Positions 14,553-22,805 of a stretch of 34,323 nucleotides of DNA are shown one piece after another. The translations under genes were made by a program, and so were the position numbers. This DNA is from AR5 sp035762565 (GTDB lineage: Bacteria > Methylomirabilota > Methylomirabilia > Rokubacteriales > CSP1-6). Location of the stretch: contig DASTOJ010000325.1 in assembly GCA_035762565.1 (NCBI GenBank), positions 1-34,323 on the forward strand, given 5' to 3'. Within the stretch, counting starts at the first letter, position 1. Each line of letters opens with the position of its first letter. The notes beneath the pieces were generated by a model, which was not told where the DNA came from, did not search any database, and saw nothing but the letters and a program-made list of their open reading frames with translations.

Positions 14553-14999
14553 ATGCGAGACGCCCTCGGCCTTTCGAGTCTCCGGACGCCCCAGTGGCTG
14601 ATCCTGTTCGGCGCCATGCTGTACGCCTCGATCTACATGGGCGTCCTCGACCTGCGCGGGATGGCCGTCTGGCTGGCAAACCGGCCCGAGGTGTCGCGCG
14701 CGTTCAGCGACCCGCACTTCGGCCGGGCCGACGCGTTCATCCTCCTGTTCTCCACGCTGTTCCTGGGTCCGCTGGCGCTCTTCCTCGCCCTGCTCGCGCT
14801 CGTCTTCGTCCTGGCCGTTTTCGGGGGCTTCCTGCTGCCGGTCGTGCGCTGGTTCCGGATGCCCGACTGGGTCGCCACGGCGAGCGTGCTGGGCGGCATC
14901 GTCGCGGCGGCATGGGCCTACAGCGACCTGTGGATGTCGCGCTCGCTGTGGTTCCTCGGTCTGCTGGCCCGGGCCTGTCGCATCGTCATCAGCGTCTGA
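14553..14999 (+). CDS. Small integral membrane protein, YIP1-like
   Basis: This 148-residue protein has about three or four membrane segments (residues about 14-30, 61-85, 88-105 and 112-130) and a short basic C-terminus. I do not recognise a defined family; the hydrophobic pattern is broadly like short YIP1-type proteins. The start is set at ATG 14553 because the preceding sequence holds a promoter-like element. A further in-frame ATG upstream (14472) gives a Pro/Ser-rich N-terminus unlike a membrane protein. It overlaps the convergent DUF748 gene by 11 bases. Confidence 0.62.
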   Translation: MRDALGLSSLRTPQWLILFGAMLYASIYMGVLDLRGMAVWLANRPEVSRAFSDPHFGRADAFILLFSTLFLGPLALFLALLALVFVLAVFGGFLLPVVRWFRMPDWVATASVLGGIVAAAWAYSDLWMSRSLWFLGLLARACRIVISV

Positions 15000-16560
15000 G
15001 CGCGCGCGCCCGCTCGCGCTCGAACCCCGGCAGGATCGCCTTGAAGAACGCGTTCTGGACCAGGCCGATGAGCGCCTCCCACGTGCTCGTCTCCGGATCG
15101 TCGAGCCTCCCCGCGATCGGCACGACCGTGGCCACCTCGTCGCGCGGCCGGTTGCGGAGCACCTTGCCGACCAGGTCCGCCGCCTTCTCCTTGAGCTTCC
15201 GGCCGAACGACTTGTCCGCATCCTGCGCGGCGTCGTAGACGTCGAGGTCGCGGAAGAGGGGCTTGACGTATCCCTCGATCCGCCGGTTCTTGACCCGGGC
15301 CTCGGCGAAGACCGAGAGCACGCCGGAGACGACGTCGACCCTGGCGTGGGCCCGCAGGAGGTCGTTCATCGACTTCAGGTCCACGGCCTCGATGCTCGCG
15401 TTCAGGTCGAAGTCGGGCCCGTCGATCTCGGGACGGAACGTGGCGCTCACCGTGGTGACGCCGCTGCCCATGAAGCGCCCGTCCAGCCGCGCCGTCGCCG
15501 TTCCCTCGGTCCGCTGATTGGTGAAGTTCTCGATGACGAGGTCCGCGTCGGCCAGAAAGACGCGGTAGCGTGGCGTGGCCTCCTCGTTGACGAAGCCGAC
15601 GGTGGCGCCGCCGGCGCTGATCCGCCGCGCCTTGAGCAGCACGCCGGGCTTGTTGGCGACCTCCTTGGCCGCCTCGGCCGTCTTCGCCGCGGCCTCCTTC
15701 ACCGGCCGGGCGGTCCGCTTGCGGTAGGCATAGTCGGCCTCGAGCCCGTCCACCCGCACCTCGTCCAGGTCCACGACCTTCACCTCGGGCGCGTACTCGA
15801 CGTCGCCGCGGCCTCCGAAGGTGCCGGCGGCCACGGTGAAGCCAAACCGGGCCGCGACCGGCCGGAGGTAGTCGAGCGCGACGCGCTCCAGGGCGACGCG
15901 CCCCTTGACGCCGAGGTGCGGCACCCGCAGGAAATCCGCATGGCCCAGGACGTCGAGCCGGCCGTCGTCGAAGACCGTGGCCTGCAGGCGGATCGGCGAG
16001 GGATACACGTCCGGGGCCGAGCGGACGTTGCGGATGTCGTTGAGCACCGTCTCGATGTCGCGCAGCACGAGGGGCCGGGCCTGTCCGCTGTCGACGTAGG
16101 TGAAGGCGCCCCGGCGCACGCTGAACTCGTTGATCTTCAGCGGGTACATCGCCTGCAACGCGTCCTGCCAGCCCCGGTCCTTCACGGGCGTGGGGTCCTC
16201 GAGCTCGCGCACGAAGTGGGTGCGGTCGACGTAGATCTCGGGCCCGATCAGCTCGAAGTCGGCCACCACCCGGCCCCGGACGATGGCGCTCCACTGCACG
16301 CTGGCCGACAGGCGCGGGATCCGCATGACCGGCGGGTCGGGATGCGCGTCCTGGACGAGCACGACGTCGTGGAAGTCGACCGCGAACCCGATCGGGTGGA
16401 AATTCAGCCTGCCGATGCGCGCGGTGTAGCCATCGAGCCGCGCGTTCATCTCCCGCTCGGTCGTGCGCCGCAAGGGCTCGTCGATGAGGAACGCGATCGC
16501 ATAGGCGAGCGCAAGCACCACGGCCAGAACGCCGACGATCCATTTCCAGCGCGTGCGCAC
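14989..16560 (-). CDS. DUF748 (AsmA-like) envelope protein
   Basis: This 523-residue protein has an N-terminal signal anchor (WIVGVLAVVLALAYAIAFLI, about 7-26) and a long beta-rich periplasmic body. The DUF748 repeats are recognisable in YTARIGRLNFHPIGFAVDF, IPRLSASVQWSAIVRGRVVADFELIGPEIYVDR and the later DADLVIENFTNQRTEGTATARLDG. DUF748/AsmA-like proteins bridge or remodel the outer envelope, probably in phospholipid transport. An Ala/Lys-rich segment near 300-325 (KEAAAKTAEAAKEVANK) is likely helical. The start is GTG 16560 with a strong GAAGGAGG site five bases upstream. It supports a Gram-negative cell plan. Confidence 0.88.
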   Translation of the reverse strand: MRTRWKWIVGVLAVVLALAYAIAFLIDEPLRRTTEREMNARLDGYTARIGRLNFHPIGFAVDFHDVVLVQDAHPDPPVMRIPRLSASVQWSAIVRGRVVADFELIGPEIYVDRTHFVRELEDPTPVKDRGWQDALQAMYPLKINEFSVRRGAFTYVDSGQARPLVLRDIETVLNDIRNVRSAPDVYPSPIRLQATVFDDGRLDVLGHADFLRVPHLGVKGRVALERVALDYLRPVAARFGFTVAAGTFGGRGDVEYAPEVKVVDLDEVRVDGLEADYAYRKRTARPVKEAAAKTAEAAKEVANKPGVLLKARRISAGGATVGFVNEEATPRYRVFLADADLVIENFTNQRTEGTATARLDGRFMGSGVTTVSATFRPEIDGPDFDLNASIEAVDLKSMNDLLRAHARVDVVSGVLSVFAEARVKNRRIEGYVKPLFRDLDVYDAAQDADKSFGRKLKEKAADLVGKVLRNRPRDEVATVVPIAGRLDDPETSTWEALIGLVQNAFFKAILPGFERERARALRR

Positions 16561-16637
16561 GGCTACCTCCTTCGGGGAGAGGGAGCAAGGCGGATGCCAC
16601 CGACGCGGAGATCGGCGAGTCGCGGTCGCGGTCGTCC

Positions 16638-17846
16638 TCAGCGCGCGAGTTCGGTGACCCGGCCGACGCGCAGCAGGGCCAGGCCGACCGTGGCCAGCAC
16701 CACGGTCATCACGACCGGGAGCACGCCGACGTGCCGCGCGGTCAGCAGGCCGGCCACGAAGGGCCCCACGAACATGCCGCCGTCCACCGAGACGCGATAG
16801 AGCGCGGTTCGCCACGCCACCTGGGCGGGCGGCGTCGCCGATCGCAGGATGCCGAGCGGCAGCATCCAGCCCGCCATGCTGAGGCCGAAGAGCGCGCAGC
16901 CGGTCACCATCAGCGGCAGGCCGCCGAAGCCGATGAGCGCGAGCGCGGCCGAGAAGACCAGCAGGACGCCGCCGAGCACGAGCGGCGTGCCCCGGCGATC
17001 GGCGAGGGCGCCGAGCGGCAGGAGGGCGACGAGATCCACGGCCTGCGAGAGCATGAGCAGCTGCGCGATGCCCGCCCGGTCGAGCCCGAACTCGCGGCTG
17101 CCGCGCAGCGGGATGACGAACTGCTCGACGGTGGCGTAGCTCACCGCGACGGCGCCGCCCGCGATCGTCGCCAGCAGCGCGAGGCGGGTGTCTCGTCCTC
17201 CCGGCCCGACCGGCCGGTCGAGGCTGCCGTCTCCCTGGCCCGGGGCCGCGCGCTCCGTGCGCGCGAAGAGCGGGCGCGACGGGTCGGGATCCGTCCTCGG
17301 CAGGGCGCGGCGGAGCGCAGGCAGCAGGAGCAGGCCCGTGGCGAGCGGCGCGCAGGCCAGAAGCCAGGCGGTGTGCCAGGGCATCGACCGCGGCAGGAGG
17401 GACAGCAGCGCGGCCCCGCTCAGGACGCCGAGCATCGCCGCGAATTCCAGCGCGCCGAGTGAGGAGGCCAGCCGTGACCCGGCGCGATAGCGCAGGAGGG
17501 CGGTGAGGCCGCCGAGCGTGGAGAGCGTGTGGCCGACCCCCATGAGCACGCGGCCCATCAGGAGCGTGACGAACGTGCCGCCGGCAGCCATCACCAGCGC
17601 GCCCGCCAGGAGGAAGGCCGGCGCAACCAGCACCGCGTGCGTCAGGTGATTCGACATGAACAGCCCGGCCGGCACGTTGGCGATCATCCGCGCGAGCCCG
17701 AAGGCCCCGGCCACGGCTCCCAGCTGCCAGTCGGCGAGCCCGCCGGCCGCGGCCAGCTCGGGCAGCAACGCCGGAAACGCGCCGATGGACACGGTGTTGG
17801 CCGCGCCCATGACGCACAACAGCGCGATCAGGCGGCGTGCTGGCAC
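16638..17846 (-). CDS. MFS transporter
   Basis: This 402-residue major facilitator has about twelve membrane segments with a longer charged central loop near 195-222 between the two six-helix halves. LMGRVLMGVGHTLS near the fourth helix and LADRRGTPLVLGG in the loop between helices 8 and 9 are MFS motifs. The substrate cannot be told; a drug or metabolite efflux role is a guess. The start is GTG 17846. The proposed promoter of the next, divergent gene overlaps this start codon. Confidence 0.88.
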   Translation of the reverse strand: MPARRLIALLCVMGAANTVSIGAFPALLPELAAAGGLADWQLGAVAGAFGLARMIANVPAGLFMSNHLTHAVLVAPAFLLAGALVMAAGGTFVTLLMGRVLMGVGHTLSTLGGLTALLRYRAGSRLASSLGALEFAAMLGVLSGAALLSLLPRSMPWHTAWLLACAPLATGLLLLPALRRALPRTDPDPSRPLFARTERAAPGQGDGSLDRPVGPGGRDTRLALLATIAGGAVAVSYATVEQFVIPLRGSREFGLDRAGIAQLLMLSQAVDLVALLPLGALADRRGTPLVLGGVLLVFSAALALIGFGGLPLMVTGCALFGLSMAGWMLPLGILRSATPPAQVAWRTALYRVSVDGGMFVGPFVAGLLTARHVGVLPVVMTVVLATVGLALLRVGRVTELAR

Positions 17847-17855
17847 GAGGCTTGT
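17841..17855 (+). promoter_or_regulatory. Candidate sigma-54-like promoter for the small basic protein
   Basis: TGGCACGAGGCTTGT matches the full TGGCACG -24 element and TTG of the -12 element at correct spacing, with T in place of the final C. Predicted transcription would begin near 17866, ahead of the AAGGAG site of the gene at 17892. It overlaps the start codon of the divergent MFS gene. Confidence 0.42.
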
Positions 17856-17891
17856 ACCCCCCGGAGGAGATCACCGCACAAGGAGACGGCC

Positions 17892-18098
17892 ATGCCACCC
17901 AGAGGCGTGAAGAGTCGTACGCGCAAGCGTCAGTACGCGAAAGTGCTCAAGTCGATCAAGAGCGAGCGACGGTACAAGGGGCGTCAGGAGGAAGTCGCCG
18001 CGCGCATCGTGAACAAGACGCGGCGGCGCAAGGGCGAGACGAAGGGTCGCGGGCGCCGGCGGACTGGCGGTCGAGGCCGGCAGCGCACCGCCGCCTGA
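17892..18098 (+). CDS. Small, very basic conserved protein
   Basis: This 68-residue protein contains more than a third Arg plus Lys. The N-terminal MPPRGVKSRTRKRQYAKVLK and central VAARIVNKTRRRKGE match a family of tiny proteins often labelled plasmid stabilization protein in databases, without proven function. The C-terminus is an RG-rich tail (GRGRRRTGGRGRQR) that suggests nucleic-acid binding. ATG 17892 has AAGGAG upstream. It is convergent with the SIS gene, nine bases apart. Confidence 0.78.
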   Translation: MPPRGVKSRTRKRQYAKVLKSIKSERRYKGRQEEVAARIVNKTRRRKGETKGRGRRRTGGRGRQRTAA

Positions 18099-18107
18099 GC
18101 CGCACGC

Positions 18108-19175
18108 TCACGGCGCGAGGATGGACCGGGCGCGGGCATGGCCGGGCTGCTCGGCGCGCATCGTGTCGGGATCGGCGCCGGCCTTCACCGCCAGATGGTA
18201 GGTGAGGAGCTGCAAGGGCACCACCGCCACGATGGGGGACAGCAGCTCCGGCACCGGCGGCAGCGCGATCGTCTCGGTCGCGAGCGGCGCGATGTCGCGG
18301 TCGTCCTCGGCGACGAGGGCGACGACGGGCGCGCCGATCGCGGCCGCGACCCGCGCCACGTCATGGCCGCGGGCGTGGGCGGGCCCCGGCGGCGCGATCA
18401 GGAAGACGACGTCGTCCGGCTCGAGGGCCGTCCACGCGCCGTGGAGGAACTGCTCGCAGGTGAGCCCGGTGGCCGGGAGCCACGCCGCCTCGTTGAGCTT
18501 CAAGGCCGCCTCGTAGGCGGTGGCGGCGTTCGGTCCGCCCCCCACGCACCAGTACCGCCGGCGCCCGCCGAAGCGCGCCGCCAGCTCCCCCCACGCCTCC
18601 TGACCGAGCAGCGTGGCCACGAGGTCGGGCAGCGCGTCGACCTCGTGCGCCGCCTCGCCGTCGCGGCCCGCCGCGGCTGCCAGCGCCGCGAGCATCGCCA
18701 GAGCCGAGGTGTAGCCCACGGTGTGGCACGCCGATGATTCCTGCTCGACCGTGCGGAGCACGTGGGTGGCCCCGGCGGGGCCCTCCACGCCCTTGCCGAT
18801 GAGCGCCACCGCCGCGCCGCCCGCCGCCCTGGCCCGCGCCAGCGCCGCGCCGGCGTCACGGCTGCCCCGGTGCGTGACGGCAACGACGGCGGCGCCCGCC
18901 GGGTCCGGCCAGTACCCGAGCAGGTCGGAGGTCTGCACCGCCCGCACGCGCCGGCCGAGCCGCCCGACCTGCGCCAGCAGCAGCTCGCCGACGAGCGCCG
19001 CGTGCCACGACGACCCCAGGCCCGCCACCCACACGTGCGGCGCCGCCGCCACCGCTGCCGCCGCCATCGCCAGCAGGTCGCCCTGCCCGCGCGTCACCAG
19101 GCGCAGCACACCCGGCTGCGCGTAGATCGCATCGTGCATGTGATACGGATGGCCCGTCCTCGGGACCGACGACAT
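18108..19175 (-). CDS. Double-SIS-domain sugar isomerase/deaminase-like protein
   Basis: This 355-residue protein has two SIS domains and no N-terminal glutaminase, like the isomerase half of GlmS or AgaS/FrlB-type proteins. The first SIS starts at WVAGLGSSWHAALVGELLL (near residue 50). The second contains YWCVGGGPNAATAYEAALKLNEAAW and EQFLHGAWTAL. Compared with GlmS, the ALKLKE motif reads ALKLNE and GELKHG reads EQFLHG. So it is probably not a glucosamine-6-phosphate synthase but a phosphosugar deaminase, isomerase or binding protein. The start is ATG 19175 with GAGGAG ten bases upstream; an internal Met at 19139 has no ribosome-binding site. Confidence 0.86.
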   Translation of the reverse strand: MSSVPRTGHPYHMHDAIYAQPGVLRLVTRGQGDLLAMAAAAVAAAPHVWVAGLGSSWHAALVGELLLAQVGRLGRRVRAVQTSDLLGYWPDPAGAAVVAVTHRGSRDAGAALARARAAGGAAVALIGKGVEGPAGATHVLRTVEQESSACHTVGYTSALAMLAALAAAAGRDGEAAHEVDALPDLVATLLGQEAWGELAARFGGRRRYWCVGGGPNAATAYEAALKLNEAAWLPATGLTCEQFLHGAWTALEPDDVVFLIAPPGPAHARGHDVARVAAAIGAPVVALVAEDDRDIAPLATETIALPPVPELLSPIVAVVPLQLLTYHLAVKAGADPDTMRAEQPGHARARSILAP

Positions 19176-19246
19176 TCCTCGATCGCTCCTCGCGCGAGTG
19201 TCCCCCGACGATATCACCTGACGCGGGGAGGACGACGAATGAAGAC

Positions 19247-19268
19247 GGAGCGGGCCCGGTATCGCTCC
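19247..19268 (-). terminator. Stem-loop downstream of the glycine-zipper gene
   Basis: GGAGCG and CGCTCC form a six-base perfect stem around a ten-base loop, just after the minus-strand stop at 19275. No T run follows. It may mark the end of the short transcript. Confidence 0.3.
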
Positions 19269-19274
19269 CCGGCG

Positions 19275-20042
19275 CTATGCGGACTTGCGCAGGCTCCGGC
19301 CGTCCGCGATCTCCTCCTGATGCCGCCGCCCACGCTCCCAACCCCGGCGAAACGCCGGCGCCTCGACGTCACGACCATGCCGCGCGCGCAAGGCGTCCAG
19401 CGACTCGTCCCAGCCGCGCCCACGCGCGGCGCCGCTCGACGCGGCCTCGAAGCCGCGCCGGAACACGGCCTCGTCCCGCTCGAACGCGGGAGCGCCGTCC
19501 TCGTAGCGCTCCTGCTCGGCGCCGCGCAGCCCGAGCCACCAGCGCTCCCGGGCGGCGTCGATGCTCTCGGCGCCGGCGGCGGCCAGCGCCCCGCGGGCGG
19601 CCGCGGCGCGGTCATCGTCGTCGACCAGCGCCAGGACCACCGAGTGCCCGCGCCGGAGCGCGGCCTCGTAGACGAACAGCTCGTCGCGTGGCAGGCCGTT
19701 CATCAACGACTCCTCGAGCGTGGCGCCCACCGCGGCACCGCCGGCCCCGAGGAGCGCGGCCCCGACCAGGCCCGAGGCGATCACGGGCCCCACGCCGGGG
19801 ACGAGCAACGTGACCATCGCCCCGAGCGGTACGCCGACGGCGACACCGGTGGCGCCGCCCACGATCGCGCCGAGCGCCTTGCCGATGCCGGGCGGCTCTC
19901 CTTCGTCGGTCGGCACGCGACGGGCGTCGGACTCTCGCGTCAGCAGGGTGATGCGCTCCGGCGGGATGCCGAGCGCTGCGAGCGTCGAAACGGCGCGCTC
20001 GGCGTCGGCGCGGCGGACGAAGACTCCGGCAACGGCTTGCAT
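19275..20042 (-). CDS. Glycine-zipper stress-type protein
   Basis: This 255-residue protein has an N-terminal ferredoxin-like segment (GVFVRRADAERAVSTLAALGIPPERITLLTRE) similar to the general-stress YflT-type domain. A Gly/Ala-rich hydrophobic block of about 60 residues (GIGKALGAIVGGATGVAVG onward) forms a glycine zipper that could insert in membranes. The C-terminal tail is polar and Arg/Trp-rich with repeated FRRG segments (AVFRRGFEAAS, PAFRRGWERG). The function is unknown; a stress or membrane-integrity role is inferred from architecture. The start is ATG 20042 with AGGAGG upstream, and the gene is divergent from the solute-binding-protein gene. Confidence 0.75.
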   Translation of the reverse strand: MQAVAGVFVRRADAERAVSTLAALGIPPERITLLTRESDARRVPTDEGEPPGIGKALGAIVGGATGVAVGVPLGAMVTLLVPGVGPVIASGLVGAALLGAGGAAVGATLEESLMNGLPRDELFVYEAALRRGHSVVLALVDDDDRAAAARGALAAAGAESIDAARERWWLGLRGAEQERYEDGAPAFERDEAVFRRGFEAASSGAARGRGWDESLDALRARHGRDVEAPAFRRGWERGRRHQEEIADGRSLRKSA

Positions 20043-20173
20043 GCGGACGCCCTCCTCGTCTGCACGAACCCAGCAAGCTCGATGCCAGGGATTCTCACGC
20101 GGACCCGCTTGCACGTCGTCGTACGGCGTGCCACCATCCCAACCGCGCCGCCGGAATCCACAGGAGGACCGTC

Positions 20174-21754
20174 ATGAGCCTCAGCCGCCGCTCGTTCCTC
20201 ACCGGGACCGCCGCCGTCACCGCCACCAGCCTTGCCGCCCCTTACGTGCACGCGCAGAAGCGCGGCGGGACGCTCAAGTTCGTGCCGCACGCCGACCTCA
20301 AGATCCTCGACCCGATCTGGACGACCGCGTACATCACGCGCAACCACGGCTACATGATCTTCGACACGCTGTTCGCGCTGGACGCCAGCCTCAAGCTGCA
20401 GCCCCAGATGGTGGACAAGTACACGGTCAGCAAGGACGCGATGAAGTACTCGTTCACCCTGCGCGACGGGCTCAAGTTCCACGACGGCGCGCCGGTGACG
20501 GCCGAGGACTGCGTGGCCTCGCTCAAGCGGTGGGGGGCGCGGGATGCCGTGGGCCGGCTGCTGACGGCCTCGCTCTCGAAGATGGCGCCGGTCGACCGGA
20601 AGACGTTCGTCATCGAGCTGGAGACGCCGTTCGGCCTCGTGCTCGACGCGCTGGGCAAGCCGTCGGCGAGCCCGTCGTTCATCATGCCGGCCCGCCTGGC
20701 GGCCACCGACCCCAACGAGCAGGTGAAGGAGGTCGTCGGCTCCGGTCCGTTCAAGTTCTCCAAGGACGAGTGGCAACCGGGCAACCGCGTCGTCTACCTG
20801 CGCAACGCGGACTACGTGCCGCGCAAGGAGAAGCCGAGCGGTGCCGCCGGCGCCAAGCTCCCGCTGGTGGACCGGGTCGAGTGGCGCTACATCCCCGACG
20901 CCGCCACCGCCGGCGCCGCGCTGGAGGCCGGCGAGATCGACTACTGGGAGAACGTCCCCCTGGACTTCGCGCCCCGCCTGGAGAAGAACGCGAACCTCAG
21001 CGTCTTCGTGACCGACCCCAAGGGCAGCCAGGGCATCCTGCGGCCGAACCATCTGCATCCGCCGTTCAACAACAAGAAGGCGCGCCAGGCCCTGCTGCTG
21101 GCGGTGGACCAGGGCCACTACCTGCAAGCCGTGATCGGCAACCCGAAGTACTACCGGGTCTGTCCCGGCCTGTTCATGTGCGGCGGGATGCCGTACGAGT
21201 CGACGGCGGGGGCGACCAAGCCCGACCTCGAGCGCGCCCGCAAACTCTTCAAGGAGTCGGGGTACGACGGCCGCCCGGTCGTGGTCATGGACCCGGCCGA
21301 CTCGCCGTATGCCCACGCGCCGGCGCTCGTCACGGCCGAGGTGCTCAAATCGCTCGGCGCCAACGTCGACCTGCAGGCGATGGACTGGTCCACGATGGTC
21401 GCGCGTCGCGCCAAGAAGGAGCCGCCGGCCCAGGGCGGCTGGAACGTATTCCACACGTGGGCCACGTCGTTCGACGTCATGACGCCGGCGGTCGCCTCGG
21501 TGCTGAGCGGGGCCGGCGACAAGGCCTGGTTCGGCTGGCCGACCAGCGAGGGGATCGAAAAGCTGCGCACGGAATTCACCCGCCAGCCCGACCCGGCCAG
21601 GCGCAAGCAGATCGCCGAGGAGGTGCAGCGGCTGGCGTTCGACGAGGTGCCGTTCATCACCTGGGGCCAGTTCGTGGTGCCCGGCGCCTTCCGGAAGAAC
21701 GTGCAGGGCGTGCTGCAGTTCGGCGCGACGCTGCTGTGGAACATCCAGGTGTGA
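20174..21754 (+). CDS. Tat-exported family 5 ABC solute-binding protein
   Basis: This 526-residue periplasmic binding protein has a twin-arginine signal (SRRSFLTGTAAVTATSLAAP) ending near YVHAQ, followed by GGTLKFVPHADLKILDPIW and the SBP_bac_5 fold (RPNHLHPPFNNKKARQALLLAVD). It binds peptides or similar small molecules for import. It is a close paralog of the protein at 32146-33741. The first 90 mature residues are nearly the same, including TTAYITRNH and MKYSFTLRDGLK. No permease gene is adjacent; it is followed through a GTGA overlap by an amidohydrolase. AGGAGG precedes the ATG. Confidence 0.94.
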   Translation: MSLSRRSFLTGTAAVTATSLAAPYVHAQKRGGTLKFVPHADLKILDPIWTTAYITRNHGYMIFDTLFALDASLKLQPQMVDKYTVSKDAMKYSFTLRDGLKFHDGAPVTAEDCVASLKRWGARDAVGRLLTASLSKMAPVDRKTFVIELETPFGLVLDALGKPSASPSFIMPARLAATDPNEQVKEVVGSGPFKFSKDEWQPGNRVVYLRNADYVPRKEKPSGAAGAKLPLVDRVEWRYIPDAATAGAALEAGEIDYWENVPLDFAPRLEKNANLSVFVTDPKGSQGILRPNHLHPPFNNKKARQALLLAVDQGHYLQAVIGNPKYYRVCPGLFMCGGMPYESTAGATKPDLERARKLFKESGYDGRPVVVMDPADSPYAHAPALVTAEVLKSLGANVDLQAMDWSTMVARRAKKEPPAQGGWNVFHTWATSFDVMTPAVASVLSGAGDKAWFGWPTSEGIEKLRTEFTRQPDPARRKQIAEEVQRLAFDEVPFITWGQFVVPGAFRKNVQGVLQFGATLLWNIQV

Positions 21755-22683
21755 GCGTCGTCACCGTCGGCGCCGCCCAGCTGGGGCCGATCGCGCGCAG
21801 CGAGGGGCGCGGCGCGGTGGTGAAGCGCCTCCTGGCGCTCCTGCACGACGCGAAGGCCCGCGGCTGCGACCTCGTCGCGTTCCCCGAGCTGGCGCTGACC
21901 ACCTTCTTCCCGCGCTGGGCTCTCGAGGACCAGGCCGCGGTCGACGAGTTCTTCGAGCGGGAGATGCCGGGGCCCGAGACCCGGCCGCTGTTCGAGGAAG
22001 CGCGCCGGCTCGGCCTGGCCTTCTGCCTGGGCTACGCCGAGCTGGCCGTGGAGGCGGGCCTCACCCGCCGCTACAACACCTCGATCCTCGTCGACCGCGA
22101 CGGCCGCCCGGTGGGCAAGTACCGCAAGATCCACCTGCCCGGCCACGCCGCCTTCGAGCCGTGGCGGCCGTTCCAGCACCTCGAGAAGCGCTACTTCGAC
22201 GTGGGCAACCTCGGCTTCGGCGTCTGGCGGATGCTGGGCGGGCTCATCGGCATGTGCATCTGCAACGACCGCCGCTGGCCCGAGACGTACCGGGTGATGG
22301 GCTTGCAGGGCGTGGAGCTGGTGCTGCTCGGCTACAACACGCCGGCCCACAACCCACCCGCGCCCGAGCACGACATGCTGGCCCACTTCCACAACCAGCT
22401 CGTGATGCAGGCGGGCGCCTACCAGAACGCCACCTGGGTGGTCGGTGTCGCCAAGTGCGGGCGCGAGGAGGGCGTGGACCAGATCGGGCAGAGCCAGATC
22501 ATCGCGCCCTCCGGCGAGACGGTGGCGATGGCCTCGACGCTGGGAGACGAGCTGATCGTCGCCCGCTGCGACCTCGACCTGTGCCGCTCGTACAAGACGA
22601 CCGTGTTCGACTTCGCCCGCCACCGGCGGCCGGAGCATTACCGACTCATCACCGAGCGAACCGCCGCCATCCCGCCCGATTGA
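21751..22683 (+). CDS. Carbon-nitrogen hydrolase, N-carbamoyl-amino-acid amidohydrolase-like
   Basis: This 310-residue nitrilase-superfamily enzyme has its triad at Glu46 (AFPELAL), Lys126 (YRKIHLPG) and Cys171 (GMCICNDRRWPE). Positions and flanks match the N-carbamoyl-D-amino-acid amidohydrolase class almost exactly (Glu47, Lys127 and Cys172 there). It should release CO2 and ammonia from N-carbamoyl or related amides in the cytoplasm. The GTG start at 21751 overlaps the stop of the binding-protein gene. The longer open frame upstream is a shadow of that gene. The coupling suggests that the imported ligand, or a product of it, is this enzyme's substrate (inference). Confidence 0.92.
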   Translation: MSVVTVGAAQLGPIARSEGRGAVVKRLLALLHDAKARGCDLVAFPELALTTFFPRWALEDQAAVDEFFEREMPGPETRPLFEEARRLGLAFCLGYAELAVEAGLTRRYNTSILVDRDGRPVGKYRKIHLPGHAAFEPWRPFQHLEKRYFDVGNLGFGVWRMLGGLIGMCICNDRRWPETYRVMGLQGVELVLLGYNTPAHNPPAPEHDMLAHFHNQLVMQAGAYQNATWVVGVAKCGREEGVDQIGQSQIIAPSGETVAMASTLGDELIVARCDLDLCRSYKTTVFDFARHRRPEHYRLITERTAAIPPD

Positions 22684-22687
22684 GTGA

Positions 22688-22707
22688 GGGGCCCCGACAT
22701 GGCCCCC
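22688..22707. repeat. REP-like palindrome, copy 2
   Basis: GGGGCCCCGACATGGCCCC with stem GGGGCC/GGCCCC and loop CCGACAT, five bases after the amidohydrolase stop. The sequence that follows (CCCACACCCCCC, then CTCGTCGC) also resembles copy 1, so the repeat unit may extend to about 40 bases. Confidence 0.72.
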
Positions 22708-22718
22708 ACACCCCCCGG

Positions 22719-22743
22719 AGCTCGTCGCCTGGGTGGACGAGCT
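22719..22743. terminator. Hairpin between convergent genes
   Basis: AGCTCGTC and GACGAGCT form a perfect 8-bp stem around a nine-base loop, in the spacer between the convergent amidohydrolase and UroD-like genes. Its position suits a bidirectional terminator. There is no T tract. Confidence 0.45.
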
Positions 22744-22805
22744 TCGCGCGGCGATCGGTCAGGCGCGGTCCTGAGCACCGACGAGACACCCGAGGGCGTG
22801 CGGCT

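Noticed and set aside
18108..19175. Full glucosamine-fructose-6-phosphate aminotransferase (GlmS)
   Set aside because: There is no N-terminal glutaminase domain, and key residues of the isomerase motifs are changed.
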